Positions 10,040 through 19,498 are shown, counted from the first letter of the stretch. The stretch is DNA of 64,000 bases from Aquiflexum sp. TKW24L (GCF_023502205.1 NZ_JAMFLG010000017.1:1-64000); one strand, 5' to 3'. The notes: generated by a model from the letters alone, not told the origin. Numbers and translations are program-made.

Positions 10040-11122
10040 TTATGGCTTTTCTGCTGTGATGATCGCTTGGATTTCAGTTTGGGTCAAGGCCTTGTTGAAT
10101 AAACGGAGCTCATCAAACAAACTTGCATCGGACAAATGCCCCCACTCCGCAAACCTCGGTGCTCCCGAAGCAATGGAGAGAAGGTCGCAACCTGCCCAAT
10201 CTATGCCTGAGAAACTTCCCTGACTTACCACCTGTCCATTGATATAGACAGCGGCTTGGCTTCCTGAAATAGTAAATGCCACATGAGACCAAGCACCGGC
10301 AGCAGGGTCAATGTCTGCTGCTGCACCTCCGTCAAACCATGCTTCTCCAGATCCGGTACCTATATTTAGCTTTATTCTTTGCTTGCCTCCGGCATTTTCC
10401 CTAAACAGACGGAAGCCTCCATTTCTGTTATTCATATTGGTAGGATTATTCGTGTCCGGTGGACCAATGACCATCAGGCCAGCCCTGTCAGGAGTACCAT
10501 TGACTTTGTACCAAAAGACTGCGCTAAATTCAGGACTTAACAGGTTGATAGTTGGAAATGCAATGTTGGCATTGTTGGTTCCTGCATATGCACGACCGAT
10601 CACACCGTCAGCAAAGCCCGGATTTCCGGTAACTGTAGGATTGGTGACTTTAACCAATTCAGTAAAATCGCCATCAAAAGGTAAATAGAAGGTTTCACCC
10701 TCATACACAGGTGTATAAGGTTCAACTTTTTCAAAATTTACGGTTTTGGTAGTAGTTTTTCCAGAAACATCTTTAGCAACAATGGTCAACACGTGTATTC
10801 CATTCGAAAGATTAGGATAGGTATGGGTCTTAACAAACCTCCTGAAATCAAGAAATTCTTCGAAAATGGCGATTTGGGTTCCATCCAGATTTACCTGAAC
10901 GGACTCGATTTCGATATCATCAATGACTTCAAAAATGATGTTGATAGGAGTTACATCCTCAACCACCCTGATCAAAGTACCTTCAAGCGGGTAAGTGATA
11001 TTAACTTCAGGTGCAGACACATCTGCACCAGGCTCCACCCTTACTATCTCATCTATATAGCTTTCGGTACAGCCAAAGCTGAGCAAAAGCATTGCAATCA
11101 ATATTAATTTTATATTTTTCAT
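10040..11122 (-). CDS. surface lipoprotein with Ig-like and LamG (concanavalin-like) domains
   Basis: This is a 360-residue lipoprotein (LSFGC, Cys18). Residues about 35-135 form a bacterial Ig-like domain (APEVNITYP start) and about 145-355 a LamG/concanavalin A-like jelly roll with the typical FSAVFWYKVNG and WSHVAFTISG strands. No catalytic residues are obvious. Its position directly after SusD, 27 bp away, is that of a surface glycan-binding protein (SusE/F or SGBP-B analogue), so ligand capture at the cell surface is the likely role. A weak lyase or hydrolase function cannot be excluded. Confidence 0.8.
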   Translation of the reverse strand: MKNIKLILIAMLLLSFGCTESYIDEIVRVEPGADVSAPEVNITYPLEGTLIRVVEDVTPINIIFEVIDDIEIESVQVNLDGTQIAIFEEFLDFRRFVKTHTYPNLSNGIHVLTIVAKDVSGKTTTKTVNFEKVEPYTPVYEGETFYLPFDGDFTELVKVTNPTVTGNPGFADGVIGRAYAGTNNANIAFPTINLLSPEFSAVFWYKVNGTPDRAGLMVIGPPDTNNPTNMNNRNGGFRLFRENAGGKQRIKLNIGTGSGEAWFDGGAAADIDPAAGAWSHVAFTISGSQAAVYINGQVVSQGSFSGIDWAGCDLLSIASGAPRFAEWGHLSDASLFDELRLFNKALTQTEIQAIITAEKP

Positions 11123-11149
11123 TTTTTCAGATTTTTGGTTGACATGCTA

Positions 11150-12685
11150 TTATCCATTATTGGTGGCTCCTTTGATCTGAGGCAATATATCCTGCTGCTC
11201 CAGTGGATATGGCAAATACCTGTGTTGGTTCAATTGAAAATTTCTACCCTCATAGTTCAGCTCAGTAGTCTTACCATGCCTAATTAAATCATGAAAACGA
11301 ATGCCCCATTCAGTACCAAATTCAGCATATTTTTCATCGAGCACGACATCCAGAGACACACCGCTAACGGCCCCAAGTCCAACCCTTGCCCTGACTGCAT
11401 TGACCGCTGCATCTGCAGAAAGTATAGAACTGCTTGCTCCACTGACCAAAGCTTCCGCATGCATTAACAGAATTTCTGAGTATCTGATCACAGGAAGGTT
11501 TTTGTTTTCTCCATAGGTAAATCTACCAGGTGTCAGTTGTGTAGAAGGTAGGTAAAACTTTCCGCTCAAAAACAGGTACCTCGGATGGCTGTTGAATACA
11601 TCTCCATCCGGTGTAATATGGGATACCCAAGCAGGAAGTGTAGCATAATTGGGATCAGCCCTGAGTGCTGCAATTCCGGCAGGAGTGAAAAGAACAGTAG
11701 TTTGTAACCTTTCCTGCTCACCTCTGTCAAGCATAAATTTGATGTATTTCTGACTTGGTTCCCAGAAACCCCAACCGCCACCTGCACCTGACCTCGAAGG
11801 AGTCCAGCTTGCCGGACCAAAGAAATCCCAAAGGTATCTCGTTGAAGTTCCGGTTGGCGTTCCAAAATCAGAGTATTGAAATTCAAAAACGTTTTCCCTG
11901 TTAAGTTTTCCAGGTATCTTGAATAACTGATAGTAATCAGGCTCCAAAGCAAATATGCCACTGCTGATAATCTGACCTGTTGCTTCAGCCACAGCTGGGA
12001 AGTTTTTCAGATCAAGGTTAGCCATGGCTTTCACTGCAAGGGCTGTGAAAGCAGTAACCCCTCCCCTCACATCAGAACGTTGGTTGGGATGAATTCTTGG
12101 CAAAAGGGGGATCGCCTCATCCATTTGAGTGGAGATGTGCTGCAAGACTTCATCAAATGTAGACAGTTCCACATTGAACAAATCACTTGGCTGAGATGAT
12201 CTTGGGATCAATACACTACCCCAAAGTCTCGCCAATTGCAACAATTCAAAAGCACGCATTACTTTGATCTCGGCGATGTATTGCTGAGCCAAAGCAGCAC
12301 TGGCTCCGGCATCCTCATATTTTTGGATTTCCTCCATGGCTCCATGCCAATAGAGCAAATCTGTATAGAGGTTGAGCCAAGTAGAGTTGTACATCCAAAA
12401 ATTTCTGTCATATCTAAAAACGTCTGTTTCCAATAAAGGAAATTGGTCTCCGGCCGAATTGACATCATCCCCTCTAACAGAGATGATCGGGAAAGTTTCC
12501 CATTGTAGGCTGTGCAATTCTGCGTAGGAACCAAAAAGCATCAATATCATATTTTGAGATTCGGTATAATCCGTATTCTCTGCTATGATTTGATTTTCGA
12601 GGGGCTCCTCCAACAAGTCTGTACATGACATTGCCGATAGCAATGTCAATGACAGGATGTATTTTAAATATTTTGAAGTTCTCAT
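11150..12685 (-). CDS. SusD/RagB-family nutrient-binding outer membrane lipoprotein
   Basis: This is a 511-residue SusD-family protein with a lipoprotein signal (AMSC, Cys21), a TPR-like N-terminal half and the typical C-terminal region (RYSEILLMHAEAL, then WGIRFHDLIRHG). It forms the lid of the SusC transporter and binds the incoming oligosaccharide. It follows SusC by only 12 bp. Pairing and order establish a PUL core; they do not tell the glycan. Confidence 0.96.
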   Translation of the reverse strand: MRTSKYLKYILSLTLLSAMSCTDLLEEPLENQIIAENTDYTESQNMILMLFGSYAELHSLQWETFPIISVRGDDVNSAGDQFPLLETDVFRYDRNFWMYNSTWLNLYTDLLYWHGAMEEIQKYEDAGASAALAQQYIAEIKVMRAFELLQLARLWGSVLIPRSSQPSDLFNVELSTFDEVLQHISTQMDEAIPLLPRIHPNQRSDVRGGVTAFTALAVKAMANLDLKNFPAVAEATGQIISSGIFALEPDYYQLFKIPGKLNRENVFEFQYSDFGTPTGTSTRYLWDFFGPASWTPSRSGAGGGWGFWEPSQKYIKFMLDRGEQERLQTTVLFTPAGIAALRADPNYATLPAWVSHITPDGDVFNSHPRYLFLSGKFYLPSTQLTPGRFTYGENKNLPVIRYSEILLMHAEALVSGASSSILSADAAVNAVRARVGLGAVSGVSLDVVLDEKYAEFGTEWGIRFHDLIRHGKTTELNYEGRNFQLNQHRYLPYPLEQQDILPQIKGATNNG

Positions 12686-12697
12686 GATAGTTTCGGT

Positions 12698-15600
12698 TTA
12701 GAGTTTGATATTCAGACCCAAAGTGTAAATCGCCGGAATGGGATAAGTCTGACGGTCGATTCCATTCGCTACTTCAGGATTAAACCCGTTGTAATTGAAC
12801 AATGTCAGCGGACGCTCGGCAGTGAAAGTGATTCTCGTCGCCGGCATCGCAATGCCGAGAAAATCCTTGTCTAAAATTGAGTAGGAAAGTCTCACATTTT
12901 GAATCCTGAAATAAGACCCGTCCTCTACAAAATAATCACTCATATTTTGGTTCCACCCTTTGCGGAGACCAACTGCAGAAGGATAGTTGTTTGAAGTTCC
13001 TTCTCCTCTCCAGAGATTTTCTATCAAATCAGCATCAAGGTTGGTATCGTTGGTAAAGATGATTTCACCTCTTTTTCTATTGAGAATTTTGTGCCCTGAC
13101 TGACCTTGGAACAGCGCAGCAAAATCAAAATTCTTATAAGTGAATCCCATGTTGAAACCATAATTCACTTTTGGTAAGAAAGATCCCAAGACTACCCTAT
13201 CCAGGTCATTGATGATTCCATCTCCATTTTGATCTTTGAAATTAAAATCACCCGGCACCAGATTGGAGGATGTGATAAATTCCTGGGTATATCCACTGCT
13301 ATTGATCTGTTCCTGATTTTGGAAAACCCCATTGATTTGATAGCCATAGAAAGCATTGAATGGTTGGCCGATGATCGATCTCTGACGGAATTCTGCAGAA
13401 CCGGCATCCAGACCGGCTGCACCGCCAAGTCCTCGCACCTCATTTTTCAAGGTGGCAAAATTTCCACCGATGAAATAAGAGAAGTTTTGGGTGACTTGGG
13501 TTTCCCAGTTTAGGGTAATTTCAATCCCTTGGTTCCTGATTTCACCTACAGACCTACGCTCCGTTGCTCTAAAAACAGGAGGAATGATACTTACTGCAAG
13601 ATTTCTGGTGTCTCTGATAAAATAATCCGCCTCCATAGAAAGTCTGTTTTCAAAGAATCTAGCACTCAGTCCAAAATTCTGTTCAACAGTGGTTTCCCAT
13701 TGGTTGATCAAGTCATAAGTTGGGTTGAGGTTTCTTCCGATTGTCAATACATCATTGATAGCTGTATTTGTTTCGCCTAAAGTTGGCGCACCGACCGAAG
13801 GACGGATGCCGTCATTTCCCAATTGACCCCAAGATCCTCTCAGTTTTAAGAAATCAACCCCTTTGATGTTCCAAAATTTCTCAGAAGAAACCACCCAGCC
13901 TGCACCGAAGGTTGCAAAATTTCCCCACTTGCTCTGAAACTTATTATTCCCGTCCCTTCTGATGGTTCCATAAAACAAGTACCTGTCATCAAAGTTGTAT
14001 GCCAATCTTGCGAAATAGGATTGGAAGAAAAGGCGTGAATTGATAGTTGACCCGTTTGCATCTCCAACATCATTGATATCGATATTTGTAGCATTGTCCA
14101 AATACCAAAAATGCTCCCTGGTACGGTCTGGAATCGGTGTGATCCCTGCCCCTCTGGCAAAAAGCACTTCGCTGTATTCACTCCTGAATGAGCTACCCAA
14201 TACTGCGGTAATGTTATGTTTATCAAAATTTTCGGTGTAGGTAAAGAAATTATCCCAAATCTGATCGAATCTCGAAAAGTTCTGCCTTCTAATTGAGGAT
14301 TGAAAAGCAGTCACACCATCATTGTAATCAAATCCCACATTTCTTGTATTAACTCCCTCAAGGCTGTAGTTATATGCCGATCTGAAAGATAGTTTGCTTG
14401 GAATGATTTCGATATTTCCGTAGAAATTTCCCAAAACTTTGGCAACCTGATTTCTGCTGTCATTATATAATAAACTATAGAATGGATTTTGGCTGCCTCT
14501 ATATCCAATCTTCTGTGCATTCGAAAGTTGGAATGGCGAAGCGTCGACATTCAAAGGATCATAAACCGGAATAATCGGAACAGCAAAATAGGAACCGAAC
14601 CAAGCCCCATCGTCTCCATTGAATTGTTGGGCTATACTTATGTTAAAGTTGGTACCAACAGTTAACCACTCTTTGACATCAGAGTCAAGCTTGGCCCTGA
14701 AGTTGATTCTTTTAAACTCATTTCGGGTATCCTTCAATAAACCCTTCTGGTCAAAATAACTGACACCAAGGGAATACCTGGTTTTTTCACCGCCGCCGTT
14801 GAAAGATAAGTTGTGATTTTGGATAGCCGCCGGATTCATGACCTCTGCATACCAATCGGTATTGACATCGGGAAGGCTAGGATCCAACCTGCTTCTACCA
14901 TATCGCTGAATGGCGTTATTGACAAATGCAATATCCGCAGGTGCACCAGTCTCATTAACATACTGGACAAATTGTTGCGTATTTGCCATCCTAATCACGT
15001 TTTGAGGAACCTGCATACCATAATAACCATCATACACAATCTCCGTCTGCTGGTTATACCCACCTGATTTGGTCTCGATCAATACAACTCCATTCGATGC
15101 CCTCACACCGTAAATGGCAGAGGCAGAAGCATCTTTGAGGATAGAAATCGTTTCGATGTCATTTGGATTCAAAAAATCAATGTTATCGAAGAACATCCCG
15201 TCTACTACGTATAGCGGTGCGGCATTCCCCTCAAAAGAACCGACTCCCCTTACCCTGACTGTTGGGCTTGCACCCGGAGCGCCATTACTCACTATCTGCA
15301 CACCCGCTACACGCCCTTGAAGTGATTGCATGGCATTGGCGGCAGGCGTCTTGACGATAACGTCTGATTTTATGGTAGTGATAGCTGATGTCAGGTCTTT
15401 TTCCCTTAAGGAACCATACCCAATAAGTACAAATTCATCTAATGTATCTACATCTTGTACAAGACTGATGTTGATGGTTGTCATATTTCCAATGATTACC
15501 CTTTGACTGGCAAAACCCACGAAAGAGAAAACAAGCACATCCCCTTCATTGGCAACGATGGTATATTTACCATCTAGGTCGGTCACTGCTCCAGTACCTT

Positions 15601-15832
15601 TTCCTTCAAGCAAAACCGTAACGCCCGGCAGTGGAAGACCCAAGTCGTCCAATACTGTGCCTGTAATGGTGATTTCTTCGTCGATTTCTGAAACAACTAC
15701 TTCCTCTATGCTATTATAAAATCCGTTTGCTTTGGAAGCAAAACTAAAGTTGAGTACCATCAACTGGACTACAAACCCATATAGGAAGAATCTGGATAAC
15801 GTATATATTATCTTCTGTAAACTATTTTTCAT
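12698..15832 (-). CDS. SusC/RagA-family TonB-linked outer membrane transporter
   Basis: This is a 1044-residue TonB-dependent channel. It has a signal peptide (about 1-33), a carboxypeptidase-regulatory-like (CarboxypepD_reg) domain at about 53-130 (GTVLDDLGLPLPGVTV), a plug domain with SusC motifs (QGRVAGVQI, VRGVGS, LYVVDG, ASAIYG) at about 140-255, and a long beta-barrel. There is no N-terminal STN domain, so it is not of the FecR/ECF-signalling type, and no anti-sigma/sigma pair is encoded nearby. It is the first gene of the PUL operon. Its 5' leader overlaps the candidate antisense RNA at 15846-15957. Confidence 0.97.
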   Translation of the reverse strand: MKNSLQKIIYTLSRFFLYGFVVQLMVLNFSFASKANGFYNSIEEVVVSEIDEEITITGTVLDDLGLPLPGVTVLLEGKGTGAVTDLDGKYTIVANEGDVLVFSFVGFASQRVIIGNMTTINISLVQDVDTLDEFVLIGYGSLREKDLTSAITTIKSDVIVKTPAANAMQSLQGRVAGVQIVSNGAPGASPTVRVRGVGSFEGNAAPLYVVDGMFFDNIDFLNPNDIETISILKDASASAIYGVRASNGVVLIETKSGGYNQQTEIVYDGYYGMQVPQNVIRMANTQQFVQYVNETGAPADIAFVNNAIQRYGRSRLDPSLPDVNTDWYAEVMNPAAIQNHNLSFNGGGEKTRYSLGVSYFDQKGLLKDTRNEFKRINFRAKLDSDVKEWLTVGTNFNISIAQQFNGDDGAWFGSYFAVPIIPVYDPLNVDASPFQLSNAQKIGYRGSQNPFYSLLYNDSRNQVAKVLGNFYGNIEIIPSKLSFRSAYNYSLEGVNTRNVGFDYNDGVTAFQSSIRRQNFSRFDQIWDNFFTYTENFDKHNITAVLGSSFRSEYSEVLFARGAGITPIPDRTREHFWYLDNATNIDINDVGDANGSTINSRLFFQSYFARLAYNFDDRYLFYGTIRRDGNNKFQSKWGNFATFGAGWVVSSEKFWNIKGVDFLKLRGSWGQLGNDGIRPSVGAPTLGETNTAINDVLTIGRNLNPTYDLINQWETTVEQNFGLSARFFENRLSMEADYFIRDTRNLAVSIIPPVFRATERRSVGEIRNQGIEITLNWETQVTQNFSYFIGGNFATLKNEVRGLGGAAGLDAGSAEFRQRSIIGQPFNAFYGYQINGVFQNQEQINSSGYTQEFITSSNLVPGDFNFKDQNGDGIINDLDRVVLGSFLPKVNYGFNMGFTYKNFDFAALFQGQSGHKILNRKRGEIIFTNDTNLDADLIENLWRGEGTSNNYPSAVGLRKGWNQNMSDYFVEDGSYFRIQNVRLSYSILDKDFLGIAMPATRITFTAERPLTLFNYNGFNPEVANGIDRQTYPIPAIYTLGLNIKL

Positions 15833-15839
15833 AATTTTG
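15832..15839 (+). promoter_or_regulatory. candidate -7 box for an antisense transcript opposite the susC leader
   Basis: TAATTTTG is a perfect match to the Bacteroidota -7 consensus TAnnTTTG on the plus strand. It overlaps the complement of the susC start codon. A clear TTG at about -33 is missing, so support rests on its position relative to the terminator at 15926-15957. Confidence 0.35.
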
Positions 15840-15845
15840 ATAGGT

Positions 15846-15957
15846 TTATTGAATTGAACTATTCTTTAAGCTTGGTGATTTGATGATTCCATTCCCCAAT
15901 GTTTTGCATCAAAAAACCAATTCCTGCCGATTGATTTCCCAATCAGTCGGCTTTTTT
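15846..15957 (+). ncRNA. candidate cis-antisense small RNA against the susC leader
   Basis: The interval lies between the plus-strand -7 box at 15832 and a strong plus-strand intrinsic terminator. A transcript of about 110 nt would be wholly complementary to the susC 5' leader, from about 14 to 125 nt upstream of the ATG. No plus-strand gene exists upstream that could use this terminator. PUL-associated antisense sRNAs of this size and place (DonS-type) are known in Bacteroides. Both ends are predicted, not observed. Confidence 0.4.
15926..15957 (+). terminator. strong intrinsic terminator, plus strand, with no plus-strand gene before it
   Basis: An 11-bp stem (GCCGATTGATT pairing with AATCAGTCGGC, one G-U or mismatch) around TCCC is followed by TTTTTT. 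On the minus strand the stem is followed by AGGAATT, so termination is directional toward plus. It lies inside the predicted susC leader. Confidence 0.75.
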
Positions 15958-16026
15958 ATGTGCTGTCTTTTTCTACCATAGTTTGTTTTAATATCCGTTC
16001 TACCTCTATTTTATTTTTTTTCTATT

Positions 16027-16056
16027 CAAAATTTTTTAGGTCCCATTTGCGACCAA
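16027..16056 (-). promoter_or_regulatory. probable susC (PUL) promoter
   Basis: On the minus strand TTG (16056-16054) is followed after 19 nt by AAATTTTG (16034-16027), one mismatch from TAnnTTTG. Transcription would start near 16020, giving a leader of about 190 nt that contains the whole antisense RNA candidate. Confidence 0.4.
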
Positions 16057-16623
16057 TGATATCTTAATTGAGGATTCGTTATTGATTTTGATTTAAAAGA
16101 ACGTTTTTAAGTTCATCACAACTAACTGATAAGAAGTCAATTAAATCGCATTGGTGTGATTTCTTTAAGGCCACCGTCCGGTCTGAAAGGAATGATTTCC
16201 AATCTGTCTAAATTTTCTAAAAAGCTTCAAAAAGGCCTTTCTCCATCTTTTTCAATTCCCATCCAATTCCCTGACCCTCAGAACGTATTAGAAAGAATTC
16301 CTTCTTTTCAAAAATCAAATGATAAATAATTACATTATTGGATTTCCCATCTTTAAAAAAGAAGGGAATTTTGTATAAAAATACAGGAACTAAATGGTTA
16401 AAGGCTTATACAACAATAGTGAAATCTTACAGAATTGGCAGATTGGCTCTTTCATTTCCAAAATATTGCACGGGATTATTTAAAAAAATCTTCCAAAAAT
16501 TTGAGGCCAAATAGTTCAGTTTTCCTGACAAGAAAGTAATTTCAAAGTACTTTCTATTTTTAAGTATTGCTTTTGAATGAATCTGAAGAACGCGGTAATT
16601 GGTAAAGATTAAAAAATTCGGGT

Positions 16624-18285
16624 TTACTTCAATCTTTCTCCCAATACCAGTACCTGACCATCTGCTTTTAGCCTTACGTTCAATTTTTCATAAGAAACAT
16701 CCTGAACAGCGAGGTTTTCATCGATCGCCATAGAGGCGGCTGTTGCGGCGGATTGTCCCAAAATCATAAAAACCGGCTCCATACGGATGGATCCAAAAGC
16801 TGTATGAGAACTTGACACGCACACAGGAACAAGCAAATTTTCGCATTCGGATTTTTTTGGAACGATAGTTCCATAAGATATGCTGTATGGGTTTTTGGGA
16901 TGAACGCCGATATCTCCTTCATTTTGTACAAATCCATCCGCAGTCACTATCCGCTGGATATTGTGCGAATCAAGTGAATAAGAACCCATACCTACTGAAT
17001 GCGGAACCTCTTTATCACCGAGGACATCGTGCTCAGTCATGACATAATCTCCAATCATCCTCCGCGCTTCCCTCACATAAATCTGATGTGGCCAGTTGCC
17101 ATTGTCTACAAATTCATCTTTTGCCAATCCCCATTTAGACATTTCGTTGCTTACCGCTTCAGGAACTTTGGAGTCATTTGCCAAGAAGTACATCAATCCT
17201 TTTTGGTAATCCTCGTGTTCGCGGATCATGGTTTTCCTCTCTTCATAGCTAGCTTTCGGATAGGAATAATTCTTCCCTATATAATCTGTGCTGAAAGGTC
17301 CATGGTTATTGGTGTCTGTTTTGAGATTGGGAATGTCATCGAACTTGTCAAAAGTTTCATTCCAACCGGTTTCGAAAACCCTTGCCAATAATTCATACCT
17401 ATTTGGATCATAATTCACAGGCTTTGGAAATGGAATCCTATTGTCCGGGTGCTGACTGAGTGCCATCCTGAAATTGTATGCCTGTACTTTGTCGTCACCT
17501 GTCCCGTTGGGTGGAAGTTTTGCGGCTGATATTTCCGGCAACAAACCACTTGAAGAATCTCCGGCTACTATATATGGACTTACAGGATTTTTGAAATAAT
17601 GTCCATGTTGGAATACACCAAACTGCACCCCATTCCACTTTTCTCCATAAGTCTCGTTGGATTCCCTTCCGATATGATAAGTTACCCCAGCTGCCGCCAA
17701 AAGGTCTCCTTCATAGGTGGCATCAATAAAAATTTTACCCCTAAAAGTCTTACCAGATAGTGTCATGAAAGAAACTATTTTTCCATTTGTTTTCGTCAAA
17801 CCACTTTCTCTATCCAACCATTCATCTCGGAGAACTTCTATTTCATTTTCCCTGACAAAATCCTCAAAGATCATTTCCGCAACATGTGGTTCAAAAATCC
17901 ACATGGTCCGCGCATTTCCATCTATTGCAGGTATTCCCTGACCCTTGTTTCCATATTCCTCCCTTTTCTGCCATTTCCAAGCGGAGTCATTTTGGTAATG
18001 CATATATACACGGTGGTAAAATTCCCTTGCCAAGCCACCGATGACCGTTTTGTCTCCAGTATCTGTAAAACCCAAGCCTCCTGAAGAAAGTCCGCCTAAA
18101 TGGATATCCGGAGAAACTACCAAAACAGATTTACCCATTTTTTTGGCTTGAACCGCTGCAATTATTCCGGCTGAAGTTCCTCCGTAGATGATGATGTCAG
18201 CTTCGAAAGCGGATTTATCTTCTTTTTTGCAGCCAAGGCATACTATTAGGATAAATGCTATAAGGAAATTGAGGGATTTGGACAT
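16624..18285 (-). CDS. FAD-dependent oxidoreductase lipoprotein (FAD_oxidored family)
   Basis: This is a 553-residue protein with a lipoprotein signal (CLGC, Cys19) and a Rossmann start ADIIIYGGTSAGI at about 29-41, as in PF12831. The internal GGLSSGGLGFTDTG and the C-terminal FGSIRMEPVFMILGQSAATAA segments are hallmarks of this family. Substrate and acceptor are unknown; members often sit in glycan loci. It lies on the same strand as the DUF1080 and sugar-dehydrogenase genes, suggesting extracytoplasmic sugar oxidation, but no biochemical role can be assigned. Confidence 0.85.
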   Translation of the reverse strand: MSKSLNFLIAFILIVCLGCKKEDKSAFEADIIIYGGTSAGIIAAVQAKKMGKSVLVVSPDIHLGGLSSGGLGFTDTGDKTVIGGLAREFYHRVYMHYQNDSAWKWQKREEYGNKGQGIPAIDGNARTMWIFEPHVAEMIFEDFVRENEIEVLRDEWLDRESGLTKTNGKIVSFMTLSGKTFRGKIFIDATYEGDLLAAAGVTYHIGRESNETYGEKWNGVQFGVFQHGHYFKNPVSPYIVAGDSSSGLLPEISAAKLPPNGTGDDKVQAYNFRMALSQHPDNRIPFPKPVNYDPNRYELLARVFETGWNETFDKFDDIPNLKTDTNNHGPFSTDYIGKNYSYPKASYEERKTMIREHEDYQKGLMYFLANDSKVPEAVSNEMSKWGLAKDEFVDNGNWPHQIYVREARRMIGDYVMTEHDVLGDKEVPHSVGMGSYSLDSHNIQRIVTADGFVQNEGDIGVHPKNPYSISYGTIVPKKSECENLLVPVCVSSSHTAFGSIRMEPVFMILGQSAATAASMAIDENLAVQDVSYEKLNVRLKADGQVLVLGERLK

Positions 18286-18374
18286 TGGTTAATTGGTTAT
18301 TTGGTTATTGGTTATTTGGTTATTGGTTACTTCGTTTGCGGTCAGTACAAGTATTTGGTTATTGGATAATGGGT
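18286..18374. repeat. iterated TTGGTTAT motif
   Basis: At least five iterations of TTGGTTAT/TTGGTTAA directly follow the FAD oxidoreductase start codon on its upstream side, with two more near 18355-18374. They sit where the promoter or leader of that gene would be. Confidence 0.7.
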
Positions 18375-18480
18375 TAACTTAATTTATCAAATTTCGATAG
18401 AAGTTATCAATTTAAGTTTCGATTCAATAATCCTACTGATTGAAAGAAAGAAAAAATAGATACATATGGTTTAATTTCCT

Positions 18481-18626
18481 GTCCCTTTAGGGACAAGATA
18501 TGGGTAGGACGAGTTTGATTTTAGTTCATTCCCGTGCCTTTAGGTACGGAATATAGGTTGTACCTAAAGGCACAAAAGCCATTCGATTGATCAATTTTTT
18601 TACCCAGATTATGTCCCTAAAGGGAC
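18481..18626. repeat. REP/BIME-like composite palindrome
   Basis: Two outer perfect 14-bp palindromes, GTCCCTTTAGGGAC (18481-18494) and GTCCCTAAAGGGAC (18613-18626), flank a central inverted pair, GTGCCTTTAGGTAC (18534-18547) and GTACCTAAAGGCAC (18560-18573). The spacers carry matching GGGTA/TACCC segments, so the unit is an inverted dimer of one repeat. A 69-codon frame running through it is a by-product. Confidence 0.8.
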
Positions 18627-18694
18627 TTTGGCCATTTGCAGAATTTAGAATAGAGGAATTTAAGAACAAAACTCCTAAACCTGACAAATCATAT

Positions 18695-19498
18695 TTAATC
18701 CAGTTTTTTGATTTTGATTTCCTTAAACTCAACACCTTGACCTTCTGCCTGTAATCCGATGTAGCCAGATTTCAAAGGCCTATCCTCCTCGAACAATTCA
18801 TCAGTGAATCTATTGACAACACCACTGGAAAGTTTTTGATGTGGCTTAGTATACCTGAGAACTGTATCACCATTGACGAGATGCATGACCAAAGAGTCTT
18901 CATACACAATGAGTTCTGCCTTGACCCACGCATCCCAAGGAAAGGTTTCCGAGGTAGAATTGATACAGTGTCTTGGATCGGACACGCCTTCGAAGTACAC
19001 TTGGGTTCCCGGAGAGCACATATTGCCTGTAGGTCGTGGATTTCCATCTCCCGCATCTGCCAACATCTGATATTCTACCGAAACCGGCCAATCTTGTTCT
19101 TTGAGGATAGTATTCGGGTCTTGGGAATGAAACATGACACCGCTGTTTCTATAAGTAAAGTCAGGGGCATCTGACATCCATTGGTCTGTAAACCGGTATT
19201 CCCATTTGAGATGAAAAGAAGAAAATGGCTCTTTGTAGAATAAATGACCATACTTTTCTTCAAAAACTTCATATTGATCATAGTTGACTTGAATAGCACC
19301 ATCCACAACCCTGAATGTTTCAGCAAAATTTTCGCCTACCTCGTGCTTGTGGATTTTAGGAACCCATCCATTTAGGTCTATTCCATTAAAAAGTGTTTGC
19401 CAAGATTCAGCCTCACTTTCATTTTTTTGGCTTCCAGCACAGGAGAAAATTGTGAATGTGATCATGCAGAAAGCCAAGAAGTTTATCAGTCGGATCAT
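18695..19498 (-). CDS. DUF1080 / 3-keto-disaccharide hydrolase-family lipoprotein
   Basis: This is a 267-residue lipoprotein (IFSC, Cys20) with the family start WQTLFNGIDLNGW and a jelly-roll pattern (FHLKWEYRFTD, NSGVMFHSQD, GYIGLQAEGQGVEFKEIKI). PF06439 proteins include hydrolases of 3-keto-glycosides, acting after a dehydrogenase has oxidised C3. It stands 149 bp upstream of the repeat-bearing gap and shares the strand with the FAD oxidoreductase. The substrate is not known. Confidence 0.85.
   Translation of the reverse strand: MIRLINFLAFCMITFTIFSCAGSQKNESEAESWQTLFNGIDLNGWVPKIHKHEVGENFAETFRVVDGAIQVNYDQYEVFEEKYGHLFYKEPFSSFHLKWEYRFTDQWMSDAPDFTYRNSGVMFHSQDPNTILKEQDWPVSVEYQMLADAGDGNPRPTGNMCSPGTQVYFEGVSDPRHCINSTSETFPWDAWVKAELIVYEDSLVMHLVNGDTVLRYTKPHQKLSSGVVNRFTDELFEEDRPLKSGYIGLQAEGQGVEFKEIKIKKLD

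Larger units (their letters stand above)
15833..16623. other. 791-bp gap between susC and the FAD oxidoreductase
   Basis: No coding region is seen. It holds the candidate antisense RNA, the terminator and a near-consensus minus-strand promoter for susC. The stretch 16100-16620 is A/T-rich with only a weak dyad (AGAAAGTA, 16531-16538, against TACTTTCT, 16548-16555). I see no regulator-binding motif that I can name. Confidence 0.6.

Noticed and set aside
16531-16555. Terminator of the FAD oxidoreductase gene
   Set aside because: The AGAAAGTA/TACTTTCT dyad is A/T-rich, and no T-run follows on the minus strand.
18526-18735. A 69-codon minus-strand frame
   Set aside because: It runs through the composite palindrome and into the DUF1080 gene; the FVPLGT-like peptide is the translated palindrome.
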